A stretch of DNA of 53,227 nt from JAICKN01 sp036491415 (GCA_036491415.1 DASXCC010000250.1:1-53227), one strand, 5' to 3'; shown: positions 35,043-44,168, counted from the first letter of the stretch. The notes: a model not told the origin generated them from the sequence alone. Program-made: numbers and translations.

Positions 35043-36471
35043 ATCAGCCGTACTCACACGTCGACCGGAAAATGAGTCGCTGCATGGCGGTGCAGGGTTC
35101 GTATTAATCATCGATGACGAAGCGGCTATTCGTGAGTCGCTGCAAACCCTGCTGGAAATGGAAGGCTACAACGTCACCACAGCCTGCAACGGCGAAGAAG
35201 GCCTCACCAAATTAGGCGACCGGCCGTTTGAACTCGTTCTGCTCGATCTTGCGCTTCCTGATCGTAACGGAATTGATTTGCTCGCCGACATTCGCGAGCA
35301 AGATCCGCAGCTCGCGGTGATTATGATTACCGCCTACGGAACGGTGGAGAATGCAGTGCGCGCCATGCAATCCGGCGCTGCGAACTTTATTCAAAAACCG
35401 TGGGACAACGAAAAACTCCTTGCCGATGTTCGCACCGCCATTGCCCGCCGCAGGACGGAAGAAGAAAACGTTCAACTAAAACGCGCGCTCAAGCAGCGTT
35501 ACAGCTTTGAAAATATTGTAGGAAAAAGCGATGCGATGCTGAAGATTTTCGACCTAGTGTCGCAGGTCGCTACCAGTCGCTCCACGATCCTTCTGCAAGG
35601 CGAGAGTGGCACGGGCAAGGAAGTGATCGCGAAAGCGATCCATTTAAATTCCGATCGCCGTGAGCGGCCGTTCGTGCCCGTGAATACCGGCTCCATGCCA
35701 ACCGACCTGCTGGAGTCCACTTTATTCGGACATGTGAAAGGCGCCTTCACCAGCGCCATCGCTTCTAAAAAAGGGCTCTTCGAAGTTGCCGACCGCGGCA
35801 CATTATTCCTGGATGAAATCGGCAACATGAGTATGGACACGCAGGCCAAGATCTTGCGCGTTCTGCAAGACCGGAAATTCATGCACCTTGGCGGGATCCA
35901 GGAAATTCAGGTTGACGTCAGAATTATTGCCGCCACCAACGTGGATCTGCGCCATTTGGTCCGTGAAGGAAGATTTCGTGAAGACCTTTTCTACCGCCTG
36001 AATGTAATTACCATTGATCTACCTCCGCTGCGGCAGCGCAAAGAAGACATTCTTCTCCTGGTGAATTTCTTCCTTGAGAGGTATTCGACGGAGAACCAGC
36101 GCAGCGCGCGGCGTGCATCCACCGAAGCCCTTCGCGCTCTTATGAGCTACTCCTGGCCCGGCAATGTGCGCGAACTGGAAAACGTCATTGAGCGCGCCGT
36201 CGTGCTTTCGTCCGGCACCGACATTGGGATCGAACTCCTTCCTGACAACATCGCAGGACGAGGCTCGGCGTTTCCGCTGTTCGAACAGCGTTCCGACGCT
36301 TCGCTCTTCGACATCATGGAAGAATGCGAGCGCCACATCATCGTGGACATGCTGGAAAAATGTAACTGGAACCAGACCGAAGCCGCTGAGCGCTTCAAAG
36401 TCCCTCTTTCCACCCTCAACCAGAAGATCAAACGGTTGAGTATTGAAATCAAAAAGAAACTCCGGGATTAA
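35035..36471 (+). CDS. NtrC-family sigma-54-dependent response regulator
   Basis: 478 residues from ATG 35035, with GAGGA nine bases upstream; ATG 35026 would add three residues. The receiver has LIIDDEAAIRESL and phospho-acceptor Asp in LVLLDLALPDRNGIDLL (about residue 70), with Lys in QKPWDNEKLL. The AAA+ domain has Walker A GESGTGKEVIAKAIH, Walker B GTLFLDEIGN and arginine-finger region GRFREDLFYRLNV. The sigma-54 contact loop reads GAFTSA where the norm is GAFTGA. The C-terminal Fis-type HTH is CNWNQTEAAERFKVPLSTL. It should drive sigma-54 promoters, but I saw no clear -24/-12 element in the window. Confidence 0.94.
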   Translation: MSESAVLTRRPENESLHGGAGFVLIIDDEAAIRESLQTLLEMEGYNVTTACNGEEGLTKLGDRPFELVLLDLALPDRNGIDLLADIREQDPQLAVIMITAYGTVENAVRAMQSGAANFIQKPWDNEKLLADVRTAIARRRTEEENVQLKRALKQRYSFENIVGKSDAMLKIFDLVSQVATSRSTILLQGESGTGKEVIAKAIHLNSDRRERPFVPVNTGSMPTDLLESTLFGHVKGAFTSAIASKKGLFEVADRGTLFLDEIGNMSMDTQAKILRVLQDRKFMHLGGIQEIQVDVRIIAATNVDLRHLVREGRFREDLFYRLNVITIDLPPLRQRKEDILLLVNFFLERYSTENQRSARRASTEALRALMSYSWPGNVRELENVIERAVVLSSGTDIGIELLPDNIAGRGSAFPLFEQRSDASLFDIMEECERHIIVDMLEKCNWNQTEAAERFKVPLSTLNQKIKRLSIEIKKKLRD

Positions 36472-36617
36472 TTCCATAGCCACGGAAGCATCTGCTTTTC
36501 TGATCCATACTCTGTTCCCATACCATCTCTGAATCCACCATTTCTGATCCATCCCATCTGAAGAAAACATAATTCAGCCTGATTCCTCTGATATAGTTCA
36601 CTCAGTACAGAAAACCT

Positions 36618-37427
36618 ATGGCTGCGGAAGATTTCCTTAGCGGCGTAGAGCTTATCTCTCCCGCCGAGTTTGCGAAGCAAAAGATAAAATCCATGCAGGA
36701 TTACATCCTGCTTTCCGCGCAGGCGCTCGCCAATCTTTTCCGGCGTCCGCTATACATTGCCGACATTTTGCAGCAAGCAGATTCAATCGGAGTGGGTTCC
36801 CTTTCGATTACCGTGCTTGCCGGAACATTCACCGGCGCTGTGTTGGCCATGAACAGCGCAAGCACGCTGGAGCGCTTCGGGTCTCTTTCTCTCATCGCGC
36901 AATTGGTCTCGGTGGGAATGGTCCGGCAGTTGGGCCCGGTGATTACCGGCCTGATGGTCGCAGGACGCAACGCTTCCGGCATGGCCAGCGAACTCGGTTC
37001 CATGGTTGTCACCGAACAAATCGATGCCATGCGCGCGCTTGGAACCGATCCGCTGAAAAAGCTGGTCACTCCACGAATTGTCTCCACAACCGTGATGTTG
37101 TTTTTCCTGACTATCCTCTCCGACCTTTTTGGATTGTTAGGCGGAAGCGCGGTAGCAACGTTGCTGTTAGGCTTGGATTTTCGTCAGTACTGGACCGACG
37201 CGTGGCAGATTCTTGCCTTTGCTGATGTGTTCACAGGTTTGATCCAACCCGTGTTCTATGGATTCGTGATCGCAAGTGTTGGCTGCTATTACGGAATGTC
37301 CACGACAGGCGGCACGCAAGGCGTAGGCCGCAGTACAACGCAGGCAGTCGTAACATCTTCGGTATTGATTTTGGCCGTGGATGCCTTCCTTACACGCGCT
37401 CTGACCTTATTGCTTGGGTTCCGCTGA
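36618..37427 (+). CDS. MlaE/YrbE-family ABC transporter permease
   Basis: 269 residues with about five or six membrane helices. The family signature is clear: QLGPVITGLMVAGRNASGMASELGSMVVTEQIDAMRALGTDPLKKLVTPR (residues about 104-153 in pieces). MlaE is the inner-membrane subunit of a lipid transporter that moves phospholipids between the membranes. The N-terminal 40 residues are a soluble amphipathic-type segment. It overlaps the ATPase gene by one base (TGATG). No MCE-domain (MlaD) gene is beside it. The upstream 146 bases hold TTCTGATCCAT twice and a possible -10 GATATAGT. Confidence 0.92.
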   Translation: MAAEDFLSGVELISPAEFAKQKIKSMQDYILLSAQALANLFRRPLYIADILQQADSIGVGSLSITVLAGTFTGAVLAMNSASTLERFGSLSLIAQLVSVGMVRQLGPVITGLMVAGRNASGMASELGSMVVTEQIDAMRALGTDPLKKLVTPRIVSTTVMLFFLTILSDLFGLLGGSAVATLLLGLDFRQYWTDAWQILAFADVFTGLIQPVFYGFVIASVGCYYGMSTTGGTQGVGRSTTQAVVTSSVLILAVDAFLTRALTLLLGFR

Positions 37428-38269
37428 TGTCGCTTTTTTCTTCCAGCCTTGCATCTGAACCTCGCAAAGAGGCCTCGAACGATGCGATTGTTTTTGAGAA
37501 CGTCGAACTCTCTTTCGAAGACAACGCGGTACTGGACAGAATTTCCTTTCATCTTCCGCACGGTCAAACCAAAGCGATTTTCGGCGTTGCCGGATCCGGC
37601 AAAAGCACCATTCTTAAATTGGCCCTGGGACTATTAAAGCCTGACAGTGGAAATATTTTTGTTCTTGGCGAAGATATAACGCAGCTAAAAGAAGATGAAC
37701 TGTCCCACCTTCGCAGCCGGATCGGCATAGTGTTCCAGGAAAGCGCGCTATTTGATTCGCTGAATGTCCGCGACAATGTGGCATTTCGCCTGTTGGAAGA
37801 GAACAAAACACCGGCGGGCCAGATTGAAAGCAGCGTGCGGGAGGCTCTAAGTTTCGTGGAATTGGAAAATACCATGAATATGCTGCCTTCGGAATTATCG
37901 GGCGGCATGCGCCGTCGCGTCGCCATTGCGCGGGCGATCATCACCAAACCGGAAGTGCTGCTCTACGATTCGCCGACGGGCGGACTTGATCCCATTACGT
38001 CCACGAATATTGTGGAATTGATTGTGAAACAGCGGGACGTCTATAAGACCAGCTCTTTGCTCGTGACGCACCGGCTGCAGGATGCCTTCGTAATGGCCAC
38101 GCATTCGTTCGATAAAGCCAGCGGGCACATGAAGCATTTGCCCGCCGGATCGAAGACGGAAGTACCAATGTCATTTTTGATTTTGAAAGATGGAAAAGTA
38201 ATTTTCGACGGGGATGCGCATGAACTGGCGCACTCCCAAGACGCCTACATCAAAAAATATCTTTCCTGA
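37427..38269 (+). CDS. MlaF-like ABC transporter ATPase with altered Walker B
   Basis: 280 residues. Walker A is GVAGSGKSTILKLALGL (about residues 61-77), Q-loop FQESALFDSLNV (about 102), ABC signature LSGGMRRRVAIARA (about 154), Walker B VLLYDSPTGGLDP (about 180) and H-switch VTHRLQDAF (about 212). In the Walker B the residue after the Asp is Ser, where MlaF-like ATPases carry the catalytic Glu (for example YDEP). The codons are gat tcg, and both bases that matter are clear. The permease gene directly upstream is the partner. A C-terminal extension after about residue 215 (SFDKASGHMKHLPAG) precedes a final strand. It is otherwise a normal NBD. Confidence 0.92.
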   Translation: MSLFSSSLASEPRKEASNDAIVFENVELSFEDNAVLDRISFHLPHGQTKAIFGVAGSGKSTILKLALGLLKPDSGNIFVLGEDITQLKEDELSHLRSRIGIVFQESALFDSLNVRDNVAFRLLEENKTPAGQIESSVREALSFVELENTMNMLPSELSGGMRRRVAIARAIITKPEVLLYDSPTGGLDPITSTNIVELIVKQRDVYKTSSLLVTHRLQDAFVMATHSFDKASGHMKHLPAGSKTEVPMSFLILKDGKVIFDGDAHELAHSQDAYIKKYLS

Positions 38270-38286
38270 AATCTTGCCGCCAAAAC

Positions 38287-38733
38287 TTAGGACTTGGATG
38301 CAGTTGCCGAGCGGCGCGCGCTGAACCGCTTCTCCAAACTTGCCAGGCGGTCGCGTCCTGTTTTTGATTTCTTTGCCAGTTTTTCCACGTGGGCCATCAT
38401 CTGTGGCATTTGCATCTTTGCGCGGACTTCTTTCAAGAATGGATTGAGCTTACAGAAAATAAACCACATCTCACCATTGCAATCGATGAACAATTCTTCG
38501 TTCAATGTACCGTGTAATACGAGCAATGCCGCCATATCCCAATATCCACTCACTTGGCGATACCAGGTATTCTCCTCCGTGCCGAAGCCATTGATGACTT
38601 CAACGATGTCATCTGCTTTCTCAGGCCAGAATCCTACCCACCATGCGCGCGCTTTGCGCATTTCAGCTTCGCGGCGAAGGTCATAAAGTTGAAGAATCAA
38701 CTGAGCATCGGCAGACGAGGGCTTCTTAGGCAT
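38287..38733 (-). CDS. Conserved-looking protein of unknown function
   Basis: 148 residues, soluble, rich in Arg/Lys, with several tryptophans (RKARAWWVGFWPEKADDIVEV, NTWYRQVSGYWDMAALLV, NGEMWFIFCKLNPFL) and a basic tail KKSKTGRDRLASLEKRFSARRS. It starts with a good ribosome site AGGAG six to seven bases before the ATG. I do not recognise a domain. The WW/YW pattern with short helices could be a small helical domain. It lies downstream of topA on the same strand, 62 bases after its stop. Confidence 0.72.
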   Translation of the reverse strand: MPKKPSSADAQLILQLYDLRREAEMRKARAWWVGFWPEKADDIVEVINGFGTEENTWYRQVSGYWDMAALLVLHGTLNEELFIDCNGEMWFIFCKLNPFLKEVRAKMQMPQMMAHVEKLAKKSKTGRDRLASLEKRFSARRSATASKS

Positions 38734-38795
38734 TTATAACTCTCCTGAATTTTTAGAAATGTACGGCTGAGTGAATAGTGGCTACGCTAGAAACT

Positions 38796-41288
38796 CTAGG
38801 CATTCGCAACCGGCGCAGGCTCCGCTTGCCGCTCAAAATCGCATTCCTTGTTGGGACAGGCAATCACCGGACCTGCTTTCAAATTCTTCTCCACCAGGAA
38901 AGCATTCCCGCAGCTCGGACATTTCTCGGCAATCGGTTTGTTGGCGGAAGTGAATTTGCACTTCGGATAATTTGAGCATCCGTAGAAAGTATTTCCCTTA
39001 CGGGCTTTCTTCTCGACAATTTCTCCGTCTTCGCAGAGTGTGCATTTCACGCCGATGTAATTTTGCTTCACATATTTGCAATCGGGATACCCGCTGCATG
39101 AAGTAAATTCACCGAAGCGCCCGTGGCGAAGAATCATGTTGCGCCCGCACTTCGGGCAAAGTTCGTCGAGCGGAATATCTGGAACTTTCTTTCCCTGGTC
39201 TAACCGGCGCGTTGTTTTGCAGTCCGGATAGCCGGTGCAGGCCATGAACTGGCCGAAGCGCCCGCGCTTGAGCACCATGACTCTGCCGCAATTCTCGCAA
39301 TATTCTTCCTGGGTAGTTTCCTGCACGTCGGCAGTATCGAGATCCGGCAGATTAATCGGATTCTCTTTAGTAAAGGTGCAACTTTCAGGATTCTCTTTAT
39401 CGTAAGAACTGCACGCGTAGAAAGACCCGTGCTTGCCCCATTTAATGACCAGAGGCGAACCGCAACGCTCGCATTTCTCGTCGGTGGGCTTCTCCATACG
39501 CTTAATGTTTTCCATGTGTTTGGCAGCGTATTTGAGGTCCTTCTCGAACTTTTTGTAGAAAGCGCCAAGAGCTTGCGTCCAGCTTTCCTTGCCTTCTTCA
39601 ATTTCGTCGAGCTCTTCTTCCAACTTCGCCGTGTATTGAATGTCGAAGATGTCGCGAAAGTTTTCGACCAGCAGGTCGGTGACAACCAAACCTATTTCCG
39701 TCGGCGTAAACTTTCCGCCAACCTTCTGGGCGTACTGCCGCTCCTGAATGGTGCTGAGAATCGCGGAATACGTAGAGGGACGGCCGATTCCCCGCTCTTC
39801 CAGCTCCTTTACGAGGGACGCTTCGTTGTAGCGCGGCGGCGGCTCGGTAAAGTGCTGTTCGGGCTTCAATTCCTTCAGCGTAAGTTTCTGACCGGGTTCG
39901 AGCGATGGAAGCTTGTGCTTCAGTTCTTCGTCTTCTTCATCTTTATTATCTTTGGATTCTTCGTAGACTTTGAGGAATCCGTCGAACTTGAGCACGGAAC
40001 CGGTAACGCGGAACCAGAATGTTTCTGATCCAGACTTCGCGTCGATATCCACGGTTGTTTGGTCGAAAACTGCCGGCATGATTTGTGATGCCACAAAGCG
40101 CTGCCAGATTAATTTGTAAACTTTATATTCGTCTTCCTTTAGGTACTGCTTGATCTGGTCAGGATGGTGCGACGCCGAACTGGGACGAATCGCCTCGTGC
40201 GCTCCCTGCGAATCTTTCTTCTCTTTGAACGTATTTGGCGATTCCGGCAGATATTGAGCGCCGTATTCCTTACCAATGTATTCCCGCACTTCCGCAAGCG
40301 CCTCAGGCGCAACCCGCGTGGAATCAGTACGCATGTAGGTGATGAGACCTACCGCGCCTTCTTCCCCCATTTCAACGCCTTCATAGAGGCGCTGCGCGAT
40401 CATCATGGTGCGCTTCACGCTGAAGCGCAGCTTGCGAGAAGAGTCCTGTTGCAATTTGCTGGTGGTAAAGGGCGGGGTCGCGTTGCGGCGGCGTTCTTTT
40501 TTGTCGGCGGCGCGAACTACCCAATCCGCTTTTTCCAGAGCTGCCCGGATCTTTTCCGCGTCTTCGCCGTTGGCGACTTCTACCTTCTCTTCCCCTTTAC
40601 CCAGGAAGCGGGCGTCAAATGCGGGGGGCTTGCCGGCAGCAAGGTTCGCGTCGATCGTCCAATACTCTTGCTTCTCGAAGGCTTTGATTTCGCGCTCGCG
40701 TTCCACAATCAGACGCAACGCGACCGTCTGTACGCGTCCGGCGGAAAGACCACGGCGGACTTTATCCCAAAGCAGCGGTGAAACCTGATATCCCACCAGG
40801 CGATCGAGAACACGACGCGCCTGCTGCGCATCGACGAGATCGCGATTGATGTCCCGCGGGTGCTCGAATGCTTCCTGCACGGCACGCTTGGTAATTTCGT
40901 TGAAGGTGACGCGCTGAATGCGATCGCCGCCATCTTCTCCATCTTTATCTTTTGCGTTTTTCTTTTTCTTCTTTTTAGATTTTGCGCCGTCGCCCAACTC
41001 TTCCGCCAAGTGGGCGGCCATGGCTTCGCCTTCACGATCCGGGTCAGGCGCGAGGTAGATTTTGTCCGCAGACAAAGCCAGCTTCTTCAGCTTGGCTAAA
41101 ACTTTCTCTTTCCCGGGAATGACGATGTATTCCGTATCGAAGTCATTTTCAATGTCCACGCCGAGAGTGCTCTTCGGCAGGTCTTTCACGTGGCCGAGAG
41201 AGGCTTCGACGGTATAACCTTTGCCGAGATATTTTTCGATTGTCTTCGCCTTCGTGGGCGATTCGACGATAACTAGACCCTTAATCAA
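38796..41288 (-). CDS. topA: DNA topoisomerase I (type IA), omega protein
   Basis: 830 residues. It starts with a TTG codon at 41288, supported by AGAGGA five bases upstream, giving MIKGLVIVESPTKAKTIEKYL (Toprim). The acidic Toprim motif DPDREGEAMAAHLAEE (about 82) and the active-site tyrosine in VGLITYMRTDSTRV (about 320) are intact. A Lys-rich insert of about 20 residues (SKKKKKKNAKDKDGEDGG) sits in the Toprim domain near residue 103. The C-terminus has five CxxC...C zinc-ribbon modules starting at about residues 593, 650, 695, 739 and 788. It relaxes negative supercoils. It follows dprA by 67 bases in the usual dprA-topA order. Confidence 0.97.
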   Translation of the reverse strand: MIKGLVIVESPTKAKTIEKYLGKGYTVEASLGHVKDLPKSTLGVDIENDFDTEYIVIPGKEKVLAKLKKLALSADKIYLAPDPDREGEAMAAHLAEELGDGAKSKKKKKKNAKDKDGEDGGDRIQRVTFNEITKRAVQEAFEHPRDINRDLVDAQQARRVLDRLVGYQVSPLLWDKVRRGLSAGRVQTVALRLIVEREREIKAFEKQEYWTIDANLAAGKPPAFDARFLGKGEEKVEVANGEDAEKIRAALEKADWVVRAADKKERRRNATPPFTTSKLQQDSSRKLRFSVKRTMMIAQRLYEGVEMGEEGAVGLITYMRTDSTRVAPEALAEVREYIGKEYGAQYLPESPNTFKEKKDSQGAHEAIRPSSASHHPDQIKQYLKEDEYKVYKLIWQRFVASQIMPAVFDQTTVDIDAKSGSETFWFRVTGSVLKFDGFLKVYEESKDNKDEEDEELKHKLPSLEPGQKLTLKELKPEQHFTEPPPRYNEASLVKELEERGIGRPSTYSAILSTIQERQYAQKVGGKFTPTEIGLVVTDLLVENFRDIFDIQYTAKLEEELDEIEEGKESWTQALGAFYKKFEKDLKYAAKHMENIKRMEKPTDEKCERCGSPLVIKWGKHGSFYACSSYDKENPESCTFTKENPINLPDLDTADVQETTQEEYCENCGRVMVLKRGRFGQFMACTGYPDCKTTRRLDQGKKVPDIPLDELCPKCGRNMILRHGRFGEFTSCSGYPDCKYVKQNYIGVKCTLCEDGEIVEKKARKGNTFYGCSNYPKCKFTSANKPIAEKCPSCGNAFLVEKNLKAGPVIACPNKECDFERQAEPAPVANA

Positions 41289-41355
41289 TTTTTCCTCTAT
41301 CGAATGATTGTCGTTTTGAAGCTAGCATGAATGGAAGAGAATCAACAAGTTCCCG

Positions 41356-42528
41356 CTAAAACACTTTCACGAAGTTTTTGCCCGGGAGTTGTTTTACCTT
41401 CCCCGATAATTCGAGCTCAAATAGAGCCGCAAATATTTCAGAAGATGAGAGTTCCGGCTCCAAACCTTCGACGATTTCATCAATTTGCATGGACTCGTCC
41501 GCCTTCAAAATTTTTAAAATTCTGCGCTCATGGGGGCTGGAATTCCCATCGTCTATAAATAATGATGCAGTTCCTGCCCCCGGCGATTCATCGCCCACAG
41601 ACGGTTCCAGCGCAAGTCGCACATCTGCAGGGAGTTCCTCCCATACGTCTTCCCAGGTGGCCACCAACTTCGCCCCCTGTTTAATGAGGGTATTGGGACC
41701 CCAGGAATTCTTGTTGGTGACGTTGCCAGGGACGGCGAACACGTCTCGTCCCTGCTCCAAAGCGCACCGTGCCGTGATGCGGGTGCCGCTATATTCCGCA
41801 GCTTCGACCACGAGAACGCCGATCGACATTCCGCTAATAAGTCGATTCCGGATAGGGAAATTTTGCGGCGCGGCAAATTGTCCCATGGAAAATTCGGAGA
41901 CCAGAGCGCCTCCAAGATGAAGAATTTGATCTGCAATGCGCTGGTTCTCGCGCGGGTAAATTACGTCCACACCCGTCCCAAAAACCGCGACAGTCTTTCC
42001 TTTGGCATGAATGGTCCCGCGATGTGCGGAGGAATCTACGCCGCGAGCAAGGCCGCTGAAGATGCACAGACCCCGCGCGGCAAGATCGCATGATAGCCGC
42101 TCGGCCATTCCCATTCCGTACGGAGTGGGATGGCGGGTGCCAACCACAGCCACTCCCGGAGAAGCCAGAACGTTCGCATTGCCGCGCACATAGAGCACAA
42201 TCGGCGGATCGTAAATCTGCTTGAGCCGCGCCGGAAATGCCGGATCGTCGCGGTGAAGGATGCGAACTCCCGCGCTTACCGCCTTTCCCACTTCATCTTG
42301 TGCAAGCTCCAGCGATCGCCCGGTGCCTAAAGATTGTGCGGAAACCGCCTGAATTCCCGTGGCTTCCAGTTCGGTGAGAGTGGCCTCGAAAATTGCCTTG
42401 GTGCTGCCGAAGTGTTCCACCAGCCTGCGGATGCGCGTCAGTCCAAGCCCGGCCGTCAATGAAAGCGCTACCCACTGCAAAGTTTGCAGTTCGGCAGAAG
42501 AATCGATCCTTACGGCGGCCTCGGCCAT
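41356..42528 (-). CDS. dprA: DNA-processing protein DprA/Smf
   Basis: 390 residues. The Rossmann core has the family markers VAVVGTRHPTPYGM (about residue 125), FSGLARGVDSSAHRGTI (about 155), VFGTGVDVIYPRENQ, GALVSEFSMGQFAAPQNFPIRNRLISG (in pieces, about 210-240) and VPGNVTNKNSWGPNTLIKQGA. An N-terminal SAM-like helix-hairpin region (about 15-75) and a C-terminal winged-helix domain (about 325-390) complete the usual layout. DprA loads RecA on incoming single-stranded DNA in transformation. A strong ribosome site AGGAGG lies a few bases before the ATG. Directly upstream of topA. Confidence 0.95.
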   Translation of the reverse strand: MAEAAVRIDSSAELQTLQWVALSLTAGLGLTRIRRLVEHFGSTKAIFEATLTELEATGIQAVSAQSLGTGRSLELAQDEVGKAVSAGVRILHRDDPAFPARLKQIYDPPIVLYVRGNANVLASPGVAVVGTRHPTPYGMGMAERLSCDLAARGLCIFSGLARGVDSSAHRGTIHAKGKTVAVFGTGVDVIYPRENQRIADQILHLGGALVSEFSMGQFAAPQNFPIRNRLISGMSIGVLVVEAAEYSGTRITARCALEQGRDVFAVPGNVTNKNSWGPNTLIKQGAKLVATWEDVWEELPADVRLALEPSVGDESPGAGTASLFIDDGNSSPHERRILKILKADESMQIDEIVEGLEPELSSSEIFAALFELELSGKVKQLPGKNFVKVF

Positions 42529-42622
42529 ACATCCTCCTAATTTGCTACCGGGCAGACTGTAAATAGGAGGTCATACCGGGTCAAGGTCAGATGAACATCT
42601 TTGTTAGAATCGTGGAAAAAGC

Positions 42623-43453
42623 ATGCGACGGCTCCGAATCTCAGCTATTTCCTTTCTTAATACGGCACCGCTTATGTGGGACTTTGAACATGGCGAGGCG
42701 GGGAAGGATTTCGACATCTCCTATACCGTTCCTTCGCGGTGCGCTCTGCAACTGCGTGAAGGTTCCGCGGATATAGGGATTATTCCGGCTGCGGCCTATA
42801 CGTCAATTCCTGATCTCAGCATTCTGCCCGGAGTGGCTATCGCCTCGAAACAAGCGGTCCGTTCGATCCTGCTGGTAAGTAAAGTTCCACTCGACCAGGT
42901 AAAGACTGTCGGTTTGGATACTTCGTCACTCACTTCCGTGGCTTTAACCAAAGTGCTGTTCGCGAAATGGTGGGGCAGGGCAAAGGAATATACATCCATG
43001 CATCCGGAACTTGAGACGATGCTAGCCTCGAATGACGCCGCGTTGTTGATCGGCGATCCCGCGCTGCAAGTGGACCGCTCCCGATATCTGACATTTGATC
43101 TCGCTGAAGAGTGGATGCGTCTGACGGGCAAGCCCTTCGTTTTTGCGTTCTGGGCGGTGCGGCGAAAAGCCATACTGGAAACTGACTTCCGCGGAGATTT
43201 GGCGCAAATATTCCTGCAATCGCGGGACCATGGCCTCGAGCCACAGAACATGGAAATCATCTCTGAAGAATGGTCGCCGCGTGTAAATTTAAGTAAAAAA
43301 GATGTGCGGGAGTATTTAACGCAGAATATCCACTATTCGCTTGATGCAGCATGCATCGACGGTATGCAGTTGTTCTTTCAATATGCTGCAGAGTGTGGAG
43401 CGCTGCCTGTCGCTCCTGAGCTTCATTTCCTTGCGCATGCCACGCATTCTTAA
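42623..43453 (+). CDS. mqnA: Chorismate dehydratase (menaquinone futalosine pathway)
   Basis: 276 residues. It begins LRISAISFLNTAPLMWDFEHG, the start of the MqnA periplasmic-binding-like fold, then DIGIIPAAAYTSIPDL (about 55), VGLDTSSLTSVALTKVL (about 95) and LLIGDPALQVDRSRYLTFDLAEEW (about 140). MqnA turns chorismate into 3-enolpyruvylbenzoate, the first step of the futalosine route to menaquinone. It is divergent from dprA across 94 bases. mqnC and an mqnD-like gene lie downstream on the same strand at 44.2 and 49.2 kb. Confidence 0.92.
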   Translation: MRRLRISAISFLNTAPLMWDFEHGEAGKDFDISYTVPSRCALQLREGSADIGIIPAAAYTSIPDLSILPGVAIASKQAVRSILLVSKVPLDQVKTVGLDTSSLTSVALTKVLFAKWWGRAKEYTSMHPELETMLASNDAALLIGDPALQVDRSRYLTFDLAEEWMRLTGKPFVFAFWAVRRKAILETDFRGDLAQIFLQSRDHGLEPQNMEIISEEWSPRVNLSKKDVREYLTQNIHYSLDAACIDGMQLFFQYAAECGALPVAPELHFLAHATHS

Positions 43454-43508
43454 GGTCTTTCAGCTTCATACCACCGCGTATAGGAGAATTGGCCTCTAAG
43501 CCTTGGAT

Positions 43509-44168
43509 ATGGCAATCCATCCACTCCAACTTCTGCTTGCCGTGAGCTTTCTCGCCTGGATGGTTCGCTTTGGCGGCCCGGGACTGATTCTGCTGGGTAT
43601 CGCTGACAGCTCCGTTATTCCACTCACCGGCAGTATGGACGTGCTCACCATATGGCTTGCTGCCAGCAGGCGCGAGCTGTGGCCTTACTATGCGCTCATG
43701 GCAACGATTGGAGCGATGGCCGGCGGCTATCTCACATACTCTCTGGCCAGTAAGGGTGGCAGGGAGGCGCTCGAACGTAAGATTTCCAAAAAGAAGATCG
43801 AGCGCGTCTACAAAAAGTTTGAAACTTGGGGCTTTGGCGCAGTTGCCGTACCGGCGATGCTGCCGCCGCCGTTTCCGATTGTTCCGTTTCTACTGGCTGC
43901 CGGTGCGCTGCAGTATTCGCGAAAGAAATTTCTTGGAGCCTTAGCTTTGGGCCGCGGAGTTCGCTTCTTTGTGGTCGCGGCGCTGGGAGCGATTTACGGC
44001 AAGCATATCGTTTACTTCTTCTCCCGCTACTATAAAACTGCCCTGTTCACACTCATTGCATTAGCGGCCATTGGCGGCGTCATCAGCCTGATTAAATATT
44101 GGAAGTACCGCAATAAACAGGGGAAAACTTTAACTGGAAACAATATACCCACGAGCAAACTCGCCTGA
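43509..44168 (+). CDS. DedA/VTT-domain membrane protein
   Basis: 219 residues from ATG 43509 (a TTG at 43503 is two codons upstream). There are about five hydrophobic segments. VTT-like features are FGGPGLILLGIADSSVIPLTGSMD at the N-terminus and PPFPIVPFLLAAGALQYSRKKFLGALALGR in the middle, with an Arg in the re-entrant region. DedA/VTT proteins act as lipid scramblases or transporters that recycle undecaprenyl phosphate or phospholipid. The C-terminal tail is basic. It lies between mqnA and mqnC and may be cotranscribed. Confidence 0.85.
   Translation: MAIHPLQLLLAVSFLAWMVRFGGPGLILLGIADSSVIPLTGSMDVLTIWLAASRRELWPYYALMATIGAMAGGYLTYSLASKGGREALERKISKKKIERVYKKFETWGFGAVAVPAMLPPPFPIVPFLLAAGALQYSRKKFLGALALGRGVRFFVVAALGAIYGKHIVYFFSRYYKTALFTLIALAAIGGVISLIKYWKYRNKQGKTLTGNNIPTSKLA

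Noticed and set aside
34038..35111. Antisense open frame of 357 codons in the sensor kinase gene
   Set aside because: The sense frame encodes intact PAS and kinase motifs; the antisense product has no recognisable feature.
36472..36617. Sigma-54 (-24/-12) promoter before the mlaE-like gene
   Set aside because: No TGGCAC-N5-TTGCA-like sequence is present despite the upstream NtrC-type regulator.
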